Source: Flavisolibacter sp. (GTDB taxonomy: Bacteria > Bacteroidota > Bacteroidia > Chitinophagales > Chitinophagaceae). From it: a stretch of DNA of 5,266 nt. Positions 1-5,017 of the stretch are shown piece after piece. The position numbers and the translations under genes are program-made. Below the pieces are notes generated by a model. It worked only from the letters and a program-made list of their open reading frames with translations. It did not search any database and was not told the origin of the DNA. Each line of letters begins with the position of its first letter. Positions within the stretch are counted from its first letter, which is position 1. Location: assembly GCA_025936195.1 (NCBI GenBank), contig JAICTW010000244.1, positions 1 through 5,266 on the forward strand, in the 5' to 3' direction.

Positions 1-506
1 AGAGAAATCTTACTAAAGAGAGATGTATAAATAATGCTTCCGCAAAATAAAATCATCAGGGATTTATCTATTATAGAGAGCCAGGCATCAACAGTAAAAT
101 ACTGGTGGGCAGTAACAAGATTCCGCAAAAACAGAAGCAAAGAAGTGAGGCATTGAATACCTATCACACAAAGCAAAATATTCCAATTGGAAAGATGAGT
201 AAGCCAACCAAGAAAACAAAAAGTAATGAAGTAGCCCAGTAGTAGAAAAACTTTTATTCTTAACAACTGGACCAGGTTCACTGCTGAATGATTGGCAACC
301 CGCTGGTTCAACATATTGCCCAATCCAATGTCGGATAAAAAGAACAAAACATAGGAAAGGTTGAGAATGGCAAAATACTTTCCATACTCTTCATAGCCTA
401 CAATGTTTTGCACCTGGCGGTCAATAAAAAAAAGCCAAACGGGCTTCACGGCCAGGTTCAAAATGATTAACCAGGAAAGTCCTTTAAAAAATTGGATTGA
501 TTTCAT
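1..506 (-). CDS. Polysaccharide/oligosaccharide flippase (Wzx/MATE type), N-terminal part, cut by left edge
   Basis: Reading the minus strand from the ATG at 506-504 gives 168 open codons up to the window edge, with no stop. The product is strongly hydrophobic. It begins MKSIQFFKGLSWLIILNL and shows about five membrane segments, near residues 10-28, 43-60, 84-101, 109-130 and 144-163. The early stretch KPVWLFFIDRQVQN and a GYEEYGKYFAILNLSY-like segment are what I recognise from Bacteroidota lipopolysaccharide/capsule flippases of the MOP superfamily. These inner-membrane proteins move lipid-linked glycan units to the periplasmic face. The assignment is from family resemblance; substrate is unknown and the C-terminal two thirds are missing. 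The start follows the stop codon of the upstream Lrp/AsnC gene by a single base, so the two are almost certainly cotranscribed and probably translationally coupled. No Shine-Dalgarno sequence is visible. Confidence 0.82.
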   Translation of the reverse strand, partial: MKSIQFFKGLSWLIILNLAVKPVWLFFIDRQVQNIVGYEEYGKYFAILNLSYVLFFLSDIGLGNMLNQRVANHSAVNLVQLLRIKVFLLLGYFITFCFLGWLTHLSNWNILLCVIGIQCLTSLLLFLRNLVTAHQYFTVDAWLSIIDKSLMILFCGSIIYTSLFSKIS

Positions 507-507
507 T

Positions 508-978
508 CTAACTGTTATCAACGGTCACGCTTCTGTTTAGGCTTTCTTCCAAAGAAATAAATGTTTCTGTACGTTCAATGCCTTTTATCTTCTGCAGTTC
601 ATCATGCAAAATAGCACGCAGTTGGGCAATGTCCCTGCAAACCACTTCGGCAAAAATGCTGTAGTTGCCGGTAGTATAATTCATGCGAACGATTTCGGGA
701 ATTTTTTTCAGGTCCCTGGCCACGGTGTCATACAAAGAGCTTTTTTCCAGGTAAATTCCGATAAAGGCAATAACATCATAGCCCAGCCTTTTCAGGTCCA
801 CCTGAAACCTCATTCCACTAATAACACCCGCATCCTGTAATTTTTTAATCCGTACATGGATGGTGCCTGCAGAAACAAATAATTTTTTACCCATTTCTGC
901 ATAAGATACGTTGGCATCGTGCATGAGTTGTTGGATGATCTTGAGATCCAATTTGTCAATATTCAAATCTGCCGCCAT
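508..978 (-). CDS. Lrp/AsnC-family transcriptional regulator
   Basis: This 156-residue protein has the usual length for the family. It has an N-terminal winged helix-turn-helix (about residues 6-55, beginning LDLKIIQQLMHDANVSYAEM, recognition-helix region SAGTIHVRIKKLQDAGVI). A C-terminal RAM ligand-binding/oligomerisation domain follows (about 67-146), containing the characteristic turn TTGNYSIFAEV where many family members have TGxYD. Family members bind amino acids or related small molecules and act as dimers to octamers on DNA; the effector here cannot be read from the sequence. The start at 976-978 is the first ATG and has no Shine-Dalgarno, which is normal for Bacteroidota. Several short dyads lie directly upstream (993-1092), consistent with autoregulation. 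The downstream flippase gene starts one base after this TAG stop, so the regulator is the first gene of at least a two-gene unit. Whether it controls surface glycan export is inference from that arrangement only. Confidence 0.95.
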   Translation of the reverse strand: MAADLNIDKLDLKIIQQLMHDANVSYAEMGKKLFVSAGTIHVRIKKLQDAGVISGMRFQVDLKRLGYDVIAFIGIYLEKSSLYDTVARDLKKIPEIVRMNYTTGNYSIFAEVVCRDIAQLRAILHDELQKIKGIERTETFISLEESLNRSVTVDNS

Positions 979-992
979 TTTGGGTGGTATTT

Positions 993-1092
993 TTTGAAAA
1001 AAATCAAATAAAGATGAAGATATTAGATGGAATCTAAATTTTCAAATTGTTGTTTGAAAAATATCAAAGCATCTTATTTTTGACTTGTCAAA
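993..1092. promoter_or_regulatory. Cluster of short dyads upstream of the Lrp/AsnC gene; putative operator region
   Basis: Five perfect or near-contiguous dyads sit in 100 bases: TTTGA-N6-TCAAA at 993-1008; TTAGAT-GGA-ATCTAA at 1023-1037; TTTTCAAA-N6-TTTGAAAA at 1039-1060; TTTGA-N6-TCAAA again at 1053-1068; and TTTGAC-TT-GTCAAA at 1079-1092. The two N6 sites start exactly 60 bases apart. The 15-bp TTAGATGGAATCTAA has the length and symmetry usual for Lrp/AsnC sites. An autoregulatory operator for the adjacent regulator gene is the simplest reading. The region is AT-rich, so some of the symmetry may be chance. I could not fix the regulator's promoter: no well-spaced TTTG/TAnnTTTG pair is visible on the minus strand. 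Confidence 0.4.
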
Positions 1093-1105
1093 GTTCATTG
1101 AAGCA

Positions 1106-1161
1106 AATGCAAAATGAAAATGTGGAACAGCTAAGCAATCATTGAATTTTCATTTTGCATT
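1106..1161. repeat. Perfect 16-bp inverted repeat upstream of the tRNA-like RNA
   Basis: AATGCAAAATGAAAAT at 1106-1121 is repeated exactly in inverted orientation at 1146-1161, around a 24-base loop (1122-1145). The right arm ends nine bases before the first base of the tRNA-like RNA, where its core promoter should lie. It could be an operator, or a hairpin at the 5' end of a longer precursor. It does not look like a terminator: the arms are AT-rich and no separate T-run follows on either strand. Confidence 0.7.
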
Positions 1162-1170
1162 CTTTTATAC

Positions 1171-1345
1171 TGTGGGGTGATGAAACCTAGGCAGACATGC
1201 CCTCTTGTCTCGGGGGTGGGGATCACAGGATAAACTCAGCATAGAGCCGACGTTCCGCTGAAGGCGGGAAGCCTGACCAGGGTTGACCACTAAGTTTTGT
1301 GCTGACGCTAACTGCCTCGTGGAGGTTCGACTCCTCCCCCTACAG
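1171..1345 (+). ncRNA. tRNA-like structured RNA with a 104-nt variable region (unrecognised family)
   Basis: The ends pair as a 7-bp acceptor-like stem (TGTGGGG 1171-1177 with CCCTACA 1338-1344, one G-U). T8 and G9 follow, then a 3-bp D stem (ATG 1180-1182 / CAT 1196-1198) around a 13-nt loop with conserved-type AA, GG and AGA. Next are a G26-like base, a 5-bp anticodon-like stem (CCCTC 1200-1204 / GGGGG 1212-1216, one U-G) and a 7-nt loop TTGTCTC. The T arm is textbook: GGAGG (1321-1325), TTCGACT, CCTCC (1333-1337). This is the plan of a class II tRNA such as tRNA-Leu. The variable region (1217-1320) is 104 nt instead of roughly 10-25. It holds a basal GGG/CCT pair, a 12-bp helix (1236-1247 / 1294-1305, with G-U pairs) and a nested hairpin (about 1253-1270). 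No 3' CCA is encoded. A terminator follows. No tag reading frame is apparent, so it is not an ordinary tmRNA. Function is unknown; it could be a novel regulatory RNA or an unusual or inactive tRNA. Confidence 0.72.
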
Positions 1346-1371
1346 CATTTTTCATGTGTTATATTTCAATT

Positions 1372-1416
1372 AGCCCCTGATTATCATCTGAAACGAATGA
1401 TAGTCGGGGCTTTTTT
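1372..1416 (+). terminator. Intrinsic terminator of the tRNA-like RNA
   Basis: AGCCCC (1372-1377) pairs with GGGGCT (1406-1411). After a bulged T1378 the stem continues for nine more pairs (1379-1387 with 1397-1405, one U-G) to a 9-nt loop at 1388-1396. It ends in a run of six T (1411-1416). The T-run is on the plus strand only, so it terminates plus-strand transcription, beginning 27 bases after the RNA's 3' end. It indicates an independent transcription unit. Confidence 0.88.
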
Positions 1417-1460
1417 GTTTGAATGATTTACGATTCATTCTGCACTTCGCATTCAGACGT

Positions 1461-1488
1461 TTTGCCAAAGTTTCATTACTTATCTTTG
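1461..1488 (+). promoter_or_regulatory. Bacteroidota-type promoter candidate for the 75-residue protein gene
   Basis: TATCTTTG at 1481-1488 matches the Bacteroidota -7 consensus TAnnTTTG exactly. A TTTG at 1461-1464 lies 16 bases upstream, slightly closer than the usual 19 or so. Transcription would start near 1495, giving a leader of about 85 bases to the ATG at 1579. No conserved leader structure was noticed. Confidence 0.45.
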
Positions 1489-1578
1489 AATAGCCGATAT
1501 TTTTTATATTGTTGAAAGTTTCCCACCTATAAACGAACAAGCAGTAACCTTTTTTGTTATCAGTTTATCTATTATTTC

Positions 1579-1806
1579 ATGAGAACGATCCAACTAACAC
1601 AAAATTCGGACAGGGAAGTTTTTTCAGATTCATCAGCTTCTCAGGTAAAAATGTTCATCCACAATCAGCCAAAGGATGCAGAAAAAGCAATCAGCCAGTG
1701 GCTAAAAGAAAATGATGTAACCATCCATCACATCGCTCAATCGCAAAGCGAAAAGGGCGGAAGCTTTGTATTTGTTATAACTGTATTCTACATGCAGAAC
1801 AATTAA
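1579..1806 (+). CDS. Small conserved-looking hypothetical protein (75 aa)
   Basis: The 75-residue product has no signal peptide or membrane segment. Its layout looks like a compact beta-alpha-beta fold: a polar N-terminus, a helix around residues 32-45 (KDAEKAISQWLKENDV), then strand IHHIAQSQSEKGGS and a hydrophobic strand FVFVITVFYM. The pattern of a WLKEN-type helix followed by a variable strand, a QSxS turn and a final hydrophobic strand resembles short uncharacterised Bacteroidota proteins I have seen. I cannot name a family or function. A good TAnnTTTG promoter lies upstream. The stop overlaps the last four bases of the convergent oxidoreductase gene. The start is the first in-frame ATG, with an AT-rich leader and no Shine-Dalgarno. 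The promoter and the folded-protein-like composition argue that it is real. Confidence 0.68.
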   Translation: MRTIQLTQNSDREVFSDSSASQVKMFIHNQPKDAEKAISQWLKENDVTIHHIAQSQSEKGGSFVFVITVFYMQNN

Positions 1807-3344
1807 TGCTTCTCCTCATTTACTAAATTTTCTATTTGAATCACTTCCAGCCCCTGACTTGCAGGCCCTGTTACTACTTCGCCATCAGGTGTAAATCTTG
1901 ATCCATGACAAGGACAATCCCAGCTTTTTTCAGCGCTGTTCCAGGCTACTGAGCATTTCGCATGCGGACAAACAGGGTTCAGCGCATGCAATTCTCCTTG
2001 TTCGTCTTTATACAAGGCCAGTGACTGACCTTCATATTTTACCAGTTTTGCTTCGCCGGAAGCAATGTCCGCCAGTTCTGATAACTTTTCTTTCGCAAGG
2101 CGTTTACCAATAAATTCCTTTACGACATCAGTGTTTTCTTTCACAATATTAGTAAAGGCTGCTACTGGTTTTATTCTGCCCGGTGCAAATAATCCGCCGT
2201 ATTCGCTTTGCCTTTTCGTAATTAATTCTGTTAGGGTAATGGCTGCAATGTGACTATAGGTCATTCCAGTTCCACTATAACCTGTGGCCACAAAAACATT
2301 ATCGGGATTACCAGGCAAATGACCGATGTAAGCCAAACCGTCTGCCGGTTCAAAATATTGTGAGGACCATTTGAAAGCCACTTCCTTTACATCGAAACAA
2401 CTGCGCACATGTGCATCAAGTTTGTTGAAACATTTCTCTGTATTTTCTTCATGTGCGGTTTTATGGTCTTCACCACCAACGATCAGAAACTTTTTTCCAT
2501 CAATGATCTGAGTGCGGTAATAATGATAAGGATCGTACAAGTCATAGGCTAATCCATCCGGATAAGCCTCATTATTGAGTGTAACAGTAATAACATAACT
2601 GCGATAGGGAGCACAACGGAAATGCAGTAAATTAATTCCGGGAGGAATATGCGTTGCCCATATCAGGTTTTTAGCTTTGATTGTACCCTGCGATGTTTCT
2701 ACATCCAGCACTTCATTGCTCTTGAAATCTTTTACCATACAGTTCTGCAAAATCACTCCGCCTGCTTTTTCAAATGCTTTTGCCAGAGCATAAACATATT
2801 TCGATGGATGAAGATTGGCCTGCTCGTGGAACACAATTGCCTTTTCAAATTCAATGGGGATCGGAATACGATCACTATAAGCTACATCTACTCCTGCCCG
2901 TTTTGAAGCTTCAAAGATTTTATCCAACTCCTGCGTTTGCTTTTCGTTTTGCGAATAAACATAGCCGTCTTTTTGCTCATAGCAACAATCAATAGTGTAC
3001 TCTTCTACATTGGAACGGTAAAGTTCCAGAGCTTGGTTCGTAGCTCTTGCCACTAACCGTGCAGCATCTTCCCCAAATCTTTTTTCGATCTGATCGTAGC
3101 TCGTGTCTAAAAAAGTATTGAGATGGGCTGTTGTTCCACCTGTTGTTCCAAAACAAAGATTATGTGCTTCGGCCACCAGACATTGTAACCCGGTTTTCTG
3201 CAACAATAATGCTGTGGTGATTCCTGTAACACCTCCACCCACAATCAAAACATCATATTCTTTTTTGCCGGAACTTTTTGTTGCAGGCACATACTCAGGC
3301 ATGTTGTGCTGCCACAAGCTTGTTTGAAAACCATCTCTTTTCAT
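1803..3344 (-). CDS. FAD-dependent oxidoreductase with C-terminal Rieske [2Fe-2S] domain (YhfW-like)
   Basis: 513 residues, complete. Residues 31-60 form a Rossmann FAD-binding strand-turn-helix (DVLIVGGGVTG, ending in acidic E59). The body to about 395 is a DadA/glycine-oxidase-type amine oxidoreductase fold, with the late FAD-contact segment NVFVATGYSGTGMTYS near 349-364. Residues about 433-507 are a Rieske domain. Its cluster ligands are C459 and H461 (CPH) with C477 and H480 (CPCH). C464 and C479 are placed like the disulfide-forming cysteines of bc1/b6f Rieske proteins, and G481-S482 follow. The architecture matches the Bacillus YhfW group. The substrate is unknown; a flavin oxidation passing electrons to or from the iron-sulfur cluster is inferred. 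No signal peptide is seen, so a cytoplasmic location is likely. It is transcribed alone, divergent from rnhB, with no Shine-Dalgarno. The nearest alternative call is a generic FAD-dependent oxidoreductase. Confidence 0.93.
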   Translation of the reverse strand: MKRDGFQTSLWQHNMPEYVPATKSSGKKEYDVLIVGGGVTGITTALLLQKTGLQCLVAEAHNLCFGTTGGTTAHLNTFLDTSYDQIEKRFGEDAARLVARATNQALELYRSNVEEYTIDCCYEQKDGYVYSQNEKQTQELDKIFEASKRAGVDVAYSDRIPIPIEFEKAIVFHEQANLHPSKYVYALAKAFEKAGGVILQNCMVKDFKSNEVLDVETSQGTIKAKNLIWATHIPPGINLLHFRCAPYRSYVITVTLNNEAYPDGLAYDLYDPYHYYRTQIIDGKKFLIVGGEDHKTAHEENTEKCFNKLDAHVRSCFDVKEVAFKWSSQYFEPADGLAYIGHLPGNPDNVFVATGYSGTGMTYSHIAAITLTELITKRQSEYGGLFAPGRIKPVAAFTNIVKENTDVVKEFIGKRLAKEKLSELADIASGEAKLVKYEGQSLALYKDEQGELHALNPVCPHAKCSVAWNSAEKSWDCPCHGSRFTPDGEVVTGPASQGLEVIQIENLVNEEKH

Positions 3345-3556
3345 AAAGCATTTTTAAAAAGAAAGAAAAAAATGATGCCTGGTATTGATGATAGAACAAT
3401 CGGAACTTTATACCAATTTGCCTCTTTGCATAATTCATACTCTTTCAAAACTGAAAGAAATTGTGGAGTGTCACTGTTTTTAAGATGTCCAAAAATTTTT
3501 TTAGAAGAAGAAAATGTTTCAACGGGGGATTCGTTTCAACTGTAAATTCGCAATCA
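3345..3556. promoter_or_regulatory. Divergent intergenic region between the oxidoreductase and rnhB
   Basis: These 212 bases must carry promoters for both divergent genes. I see no clean TTTG/TAnnTTTG pair on either strand. The one clear element is a perfect 7-bp dyad, TCTTTCA-AAAC-TGAAAGA, at 3441-3458, which could be an operator. An in-frame ATG at 3461 would extend RNase HII by 32 residues across part of this region, but that extension has no family counterpart. Confidence 0.3.
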
Positions 3557-4159
3557 ATGCTGCAAGCTTACTTTGATGAAAAATCCCTTGAGGCCGGCTG
3601 TGATGAAGCTGGCCGTGGATGCCTGGCCGGTCCGGTATATGCAGCAGCGGTCATTCTTCCGAAAGATTTTTATCATCCTTTGCTCAACGATTCCAAACAA
3701 TTAACCGAAGAGCAACGTTATGAGCTTCGGCCTTTTATTGAGCAACATGCTATTTGTTGTGCAGTAGCCAGTTTAGACAACAAGCAAATTGATAAATACA
3801 ATATTCTGAAAGCTTCTTTCAAAAGCATGCATCTTGCCATTAAACAACTCTCGCAAGAACCGGAGTTGTTATTGATAGATGGAAACCGGTTTATACGTTA
3901 TAAAAGAATCCCCCACAAGTGCATCATTCAGGGTGATGGAATCTACTCTTCCATTGCTGCGGCAAGTGTTTTAGCTAAAACCTACCGCGATGACTATATG
4001 AAAGAGCTTCACAAAAAATTCCCCAAGTACAATTGGGCCCAGAATAAAGGCTATGCCACCCGCGAGCACCAGGAAGCCCTGGATCAGCACGGGCCTTGCA
4101 AGTACCATCGTAAAACATTCAGGCTCAGTTATAATCAACCCCAACTCTTTAGCCAATAA
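3557..4159 (+). CDS. rnhB: Ribonuclease HII
   Basis: RNase HII cleaves the RNA strand of RNA-DNA hybrids and incises at single ribonucleotides in duplex DNA, starting ribonucleotide excision repair in the cytoplasm. With the start at 3557 the protein is 200 residues, the normal length, and begins [21 protein letters not shown]. The family signatures are in order: catalytic D16-E17 in GCDEAGRG, the NDSKQL loop (44-49), D108 in LLIDGN, D127 in QGDG followed by [14 protein letters not shown] (132-145), and the C-terminal [11 protein letters not shown]...[10 protein letters not shown]. All four expected acidic residues are present. An ATG 96 bases upstream is in frame, but the extra residues are basic, unlike the family, and the distance from start to DEAGRG fits E. 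coli RNase HII only with the start at 3557. No Shine-Dalgarno is present. It looks monocistronic, with a terminator downstream at 4280-4309. Confidence 0.96.
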   Translation: MLQAYFDEKSLEAGCDEAGRGCLAGPVYAAAVILPKDFYHPLLNDSKQLTEEQRYELRPFIEQHAICCAVASLDNKQIDKYNILKASFKSMHLAIKQLSQEPELLLIDGNRFIRYKRIPHKCIIQGDGIYSSIAAASVLAKTYRDDYMKELHKKFPKYNWAQNKGYATREHQEALDQHGPCKYHRKTFRLSYNQPQLFSQ

Positions 4160-4220
4160 AATCACTTATTAAACCAAAGCAGCGTTTTCACGTCCTAAAC
4201 TTGTCTTTTTCATGTGCTGC

Positions 4221-4239
4221 TCTCCCGTTCTGCGGGAGA
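4221..4239. repeat. Small GC-rich hairpin downstream of rnhB
   Basis: TCTCCCG (4221-4227) and CGGGAGA (4233-4239) pair perfectly over 7 bp around a 5-nt loop. No T-run follows on either strand, so it is unlikely to terminate by itself. It lies in the 3' untranslated region of rnhB, ahead of the true terminator. Confidence 0.5.
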
Positions 4240-4279
4240 AGTTCACTGATCTGCCGTAAAAGAATGGTTGAAGGTTAAC

Positions 4280-4309
4280 AAGTCCCGCAGTTTTGCGGGA
4301 TTTTGTTTT
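4280..4309 (+). terminator. Intrinsic terminator of rnhB
   Basis: A stem with TCCCGCA (4283-4289) against TGCGGGA (4294-4300) and a GTTT loop extends outward by G-U, A-U and A-U pairs to 4280/4303. The plus strand continues TTTTGTTTT (4301-4309). It ends transcription of rnhB. The opposite strand has only a weak T content after the stem, so use by the convergent yciO-type gene is possible but less certain. Confidence 0.85.
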
Positions 4310-4321
4310 GAGAAAATGGAA

Positions 4322-4927
4322 TCACTCCCATTCACCGGCGCCTTCTCTTATGATTTTAGCTTCACCCTTCGTAAAGTCAATAATGGTAGAAGGAATTATT
4401 CCGCCAATTCCTCCATCAATGACGATATCAACAAGCTTCCCGAATTTCTCATAAATGATCTCCGGATCGGTGTACTCTTCAACAAATTCTCCCGGTAGTG
4501 TGGCGCTTAGTATTGGATTACCTGATTCTTTTACAATACATCTTGCAATGGTATTATCCGGAACACGAATGCCTACGGTATCTTTTTTTGTCTTTAATAT
4601 TTTTGGCACTTCTTTACTTGCTTCCAAAATAAATGTATAAGGCCCGGGCAGGTACTGTTTCAGTGTTCTGTAAACCGGAGTGGCCAATTGTTTTGCATAA
4701 TGACTTAGATCACTGAGATCATGACACACAAAAGACAGATTGGCTTTTTGAGGCTGCACATTTTTGATCTGGCAAATGCGTTCAATGGCTTTGTGTTGAA
4801 AAATATCACAACCCAATCCATAAATGGTATCCGTTGGATAGACAATAATGCCTCCCTGCTTTAAGGTGTTGACCACTTGCCTAATCAGTCGCTCTTGCGG
4901 ATTTGCGGGATGTATGTGAATAAGCAT
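4322..4927 (-). CDS. YciO-type Sua5/YrdC/TsaC-family protein (putative threonylcarbamoyl-AMP synthase)
   Basis: A single YrdC-like domain fills the 201 residues; there is no C-terminal Sua5 domain. Visible signatures are IVYPTDTIYGLGCD (28-41), PGPYTFIL (94-101), GIRVPD (119-124), S141 in ILSATL, and STIIDF (180-185). TsaC/Sua5 enzymes make threonylcarbamoyl-AMP from threonine, bicarbonate and ATP for the t6A37 modification of ANN-decoding tRNAs. The start (IHPANPQERLI) and the stretches ERICQIK, LSFVCHDLSDLSHYAK and EVPKIL follow E. coli YciO, as I remember it, better than TsaC. The K-x-R-type phosphate-binding motif of TsaC is replaced around residues 55-64 by KNVQPQKANL. Whether YciO proteins really supply t6A is doubtful, so the enzyme name is provisional. 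It converges on rnhB and diverges from the cupin-like gene. The first ATG is used, without Shine-Dalgarno. Confidence 0.9.
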   Translation of the reverse strand: MLIHIHPANPQERLIRQVVNTLKQGGIIVYPTDTIYGLGCDIFQHKAIERICQIKNVQPQKANLSFVCHDLSDLSHYAKQLATPVYRTLKQYLPGPYTFILEASKEVPKILKTKKDTVGIRVPDNTIARCIVKESGNPILSATLPGEFVEEYTDPEIIYEKFGKLVDIVIDGGIGGIIPSTIIDFTKGEAKIIREGAGEWE

Positions 4928-4971
4928 GAGTTTAATCTATTGCTGTATTTAGAGTTTCTTTTCAACGAAAA

Positions 4972-5002
4972 TTTATTAAGCTTGTACTAGAAATTACTTT
5001 TG
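4972..5002 (+). promoter_or_regulatory. Bacteroidota-type promoter candidate for the cupin-like gene
   Basis: TACTTTTG at 4995-5002 matches TAnnTTTG. TTTA at 4972-4975, one base off TTTG, lies 19 bases upstream, the canonical spacing. Transcription would begin near 5009, giving a leader of only about 10 bases before the ATG at 5018. Confidence 0.48.
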
Positions 5003-5017
5003 CAAAAATCGTTCACC

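Noticed and set aside
604..840. Plus-strand reading frame opposite the Lrp/AsnC gene
   Set aside because: It is an antisense shadow of a clear gene, with no recognisable protein features.
1142..1171. Sigma70-like pair TTGAAT-N18-TATACT as promoter of the tRNA-like RNA
   Set aside because: The -10-like hexamer overlaps the first base of the acceptor stem, so transcription would start inside the RNA; it is also not the Bacteroidota promoter form.
1217..1320. Group I intron in a tRNA gene
   Set aside because: The extra sequence lies in the variable region, not the anticodon loop. It is only about 100 nt, and no P/Q/R/S core sequences are visible. The anticodon stem is intact without splicing.
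1171..1345. Ordinary tmRNA (ssrA)
   Set aside because: It is half the expected length, has a closed 5-bp anticodon-like arm with a 7-nt loop, keeps a real D stem, and contains no tag reading frame ending in an ALAA-type sequence.
1171..1345. Bacterial Y RNA (YrlA) with tRNA-like module
   Set aside because: In YrlA the 5' and 3' ends form the Ro-binding stem; here they form the acceptor stem and the extra domain is in the variable arm. No Ro/TROVE gene is in the window. Kept only as a distant alternative.
1898..3327. Several plus-strand frames opposite the oxidoreductase
   Set aside because: All lie inside a well-supported minus-strand gene and show no domain-like sequence.
3461..3556. N-terminal 32-residue extension of RNase HII from the upstream ATG
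   Set aside because: The extra residues have no counterpart in the family. The start at 3557 gives the standard length and places the catalytic residues at 16, 17, 108 and 127, close to their E. coli positions.
3971..4165. Minus-strand hydrophobic frame opposite the rnhB 3' end
   Set aside because: It is an antisense shadow of the conserved RNase HII C-terminus; the hydrophobicity is a by-product of the opposite strand's codons.
4221..4239. Hairpin as a second rnhB terminator
   Set aside because: No T-run follows on either strand; the hairpin at 4280-4309 with its T-run is the better terminator.
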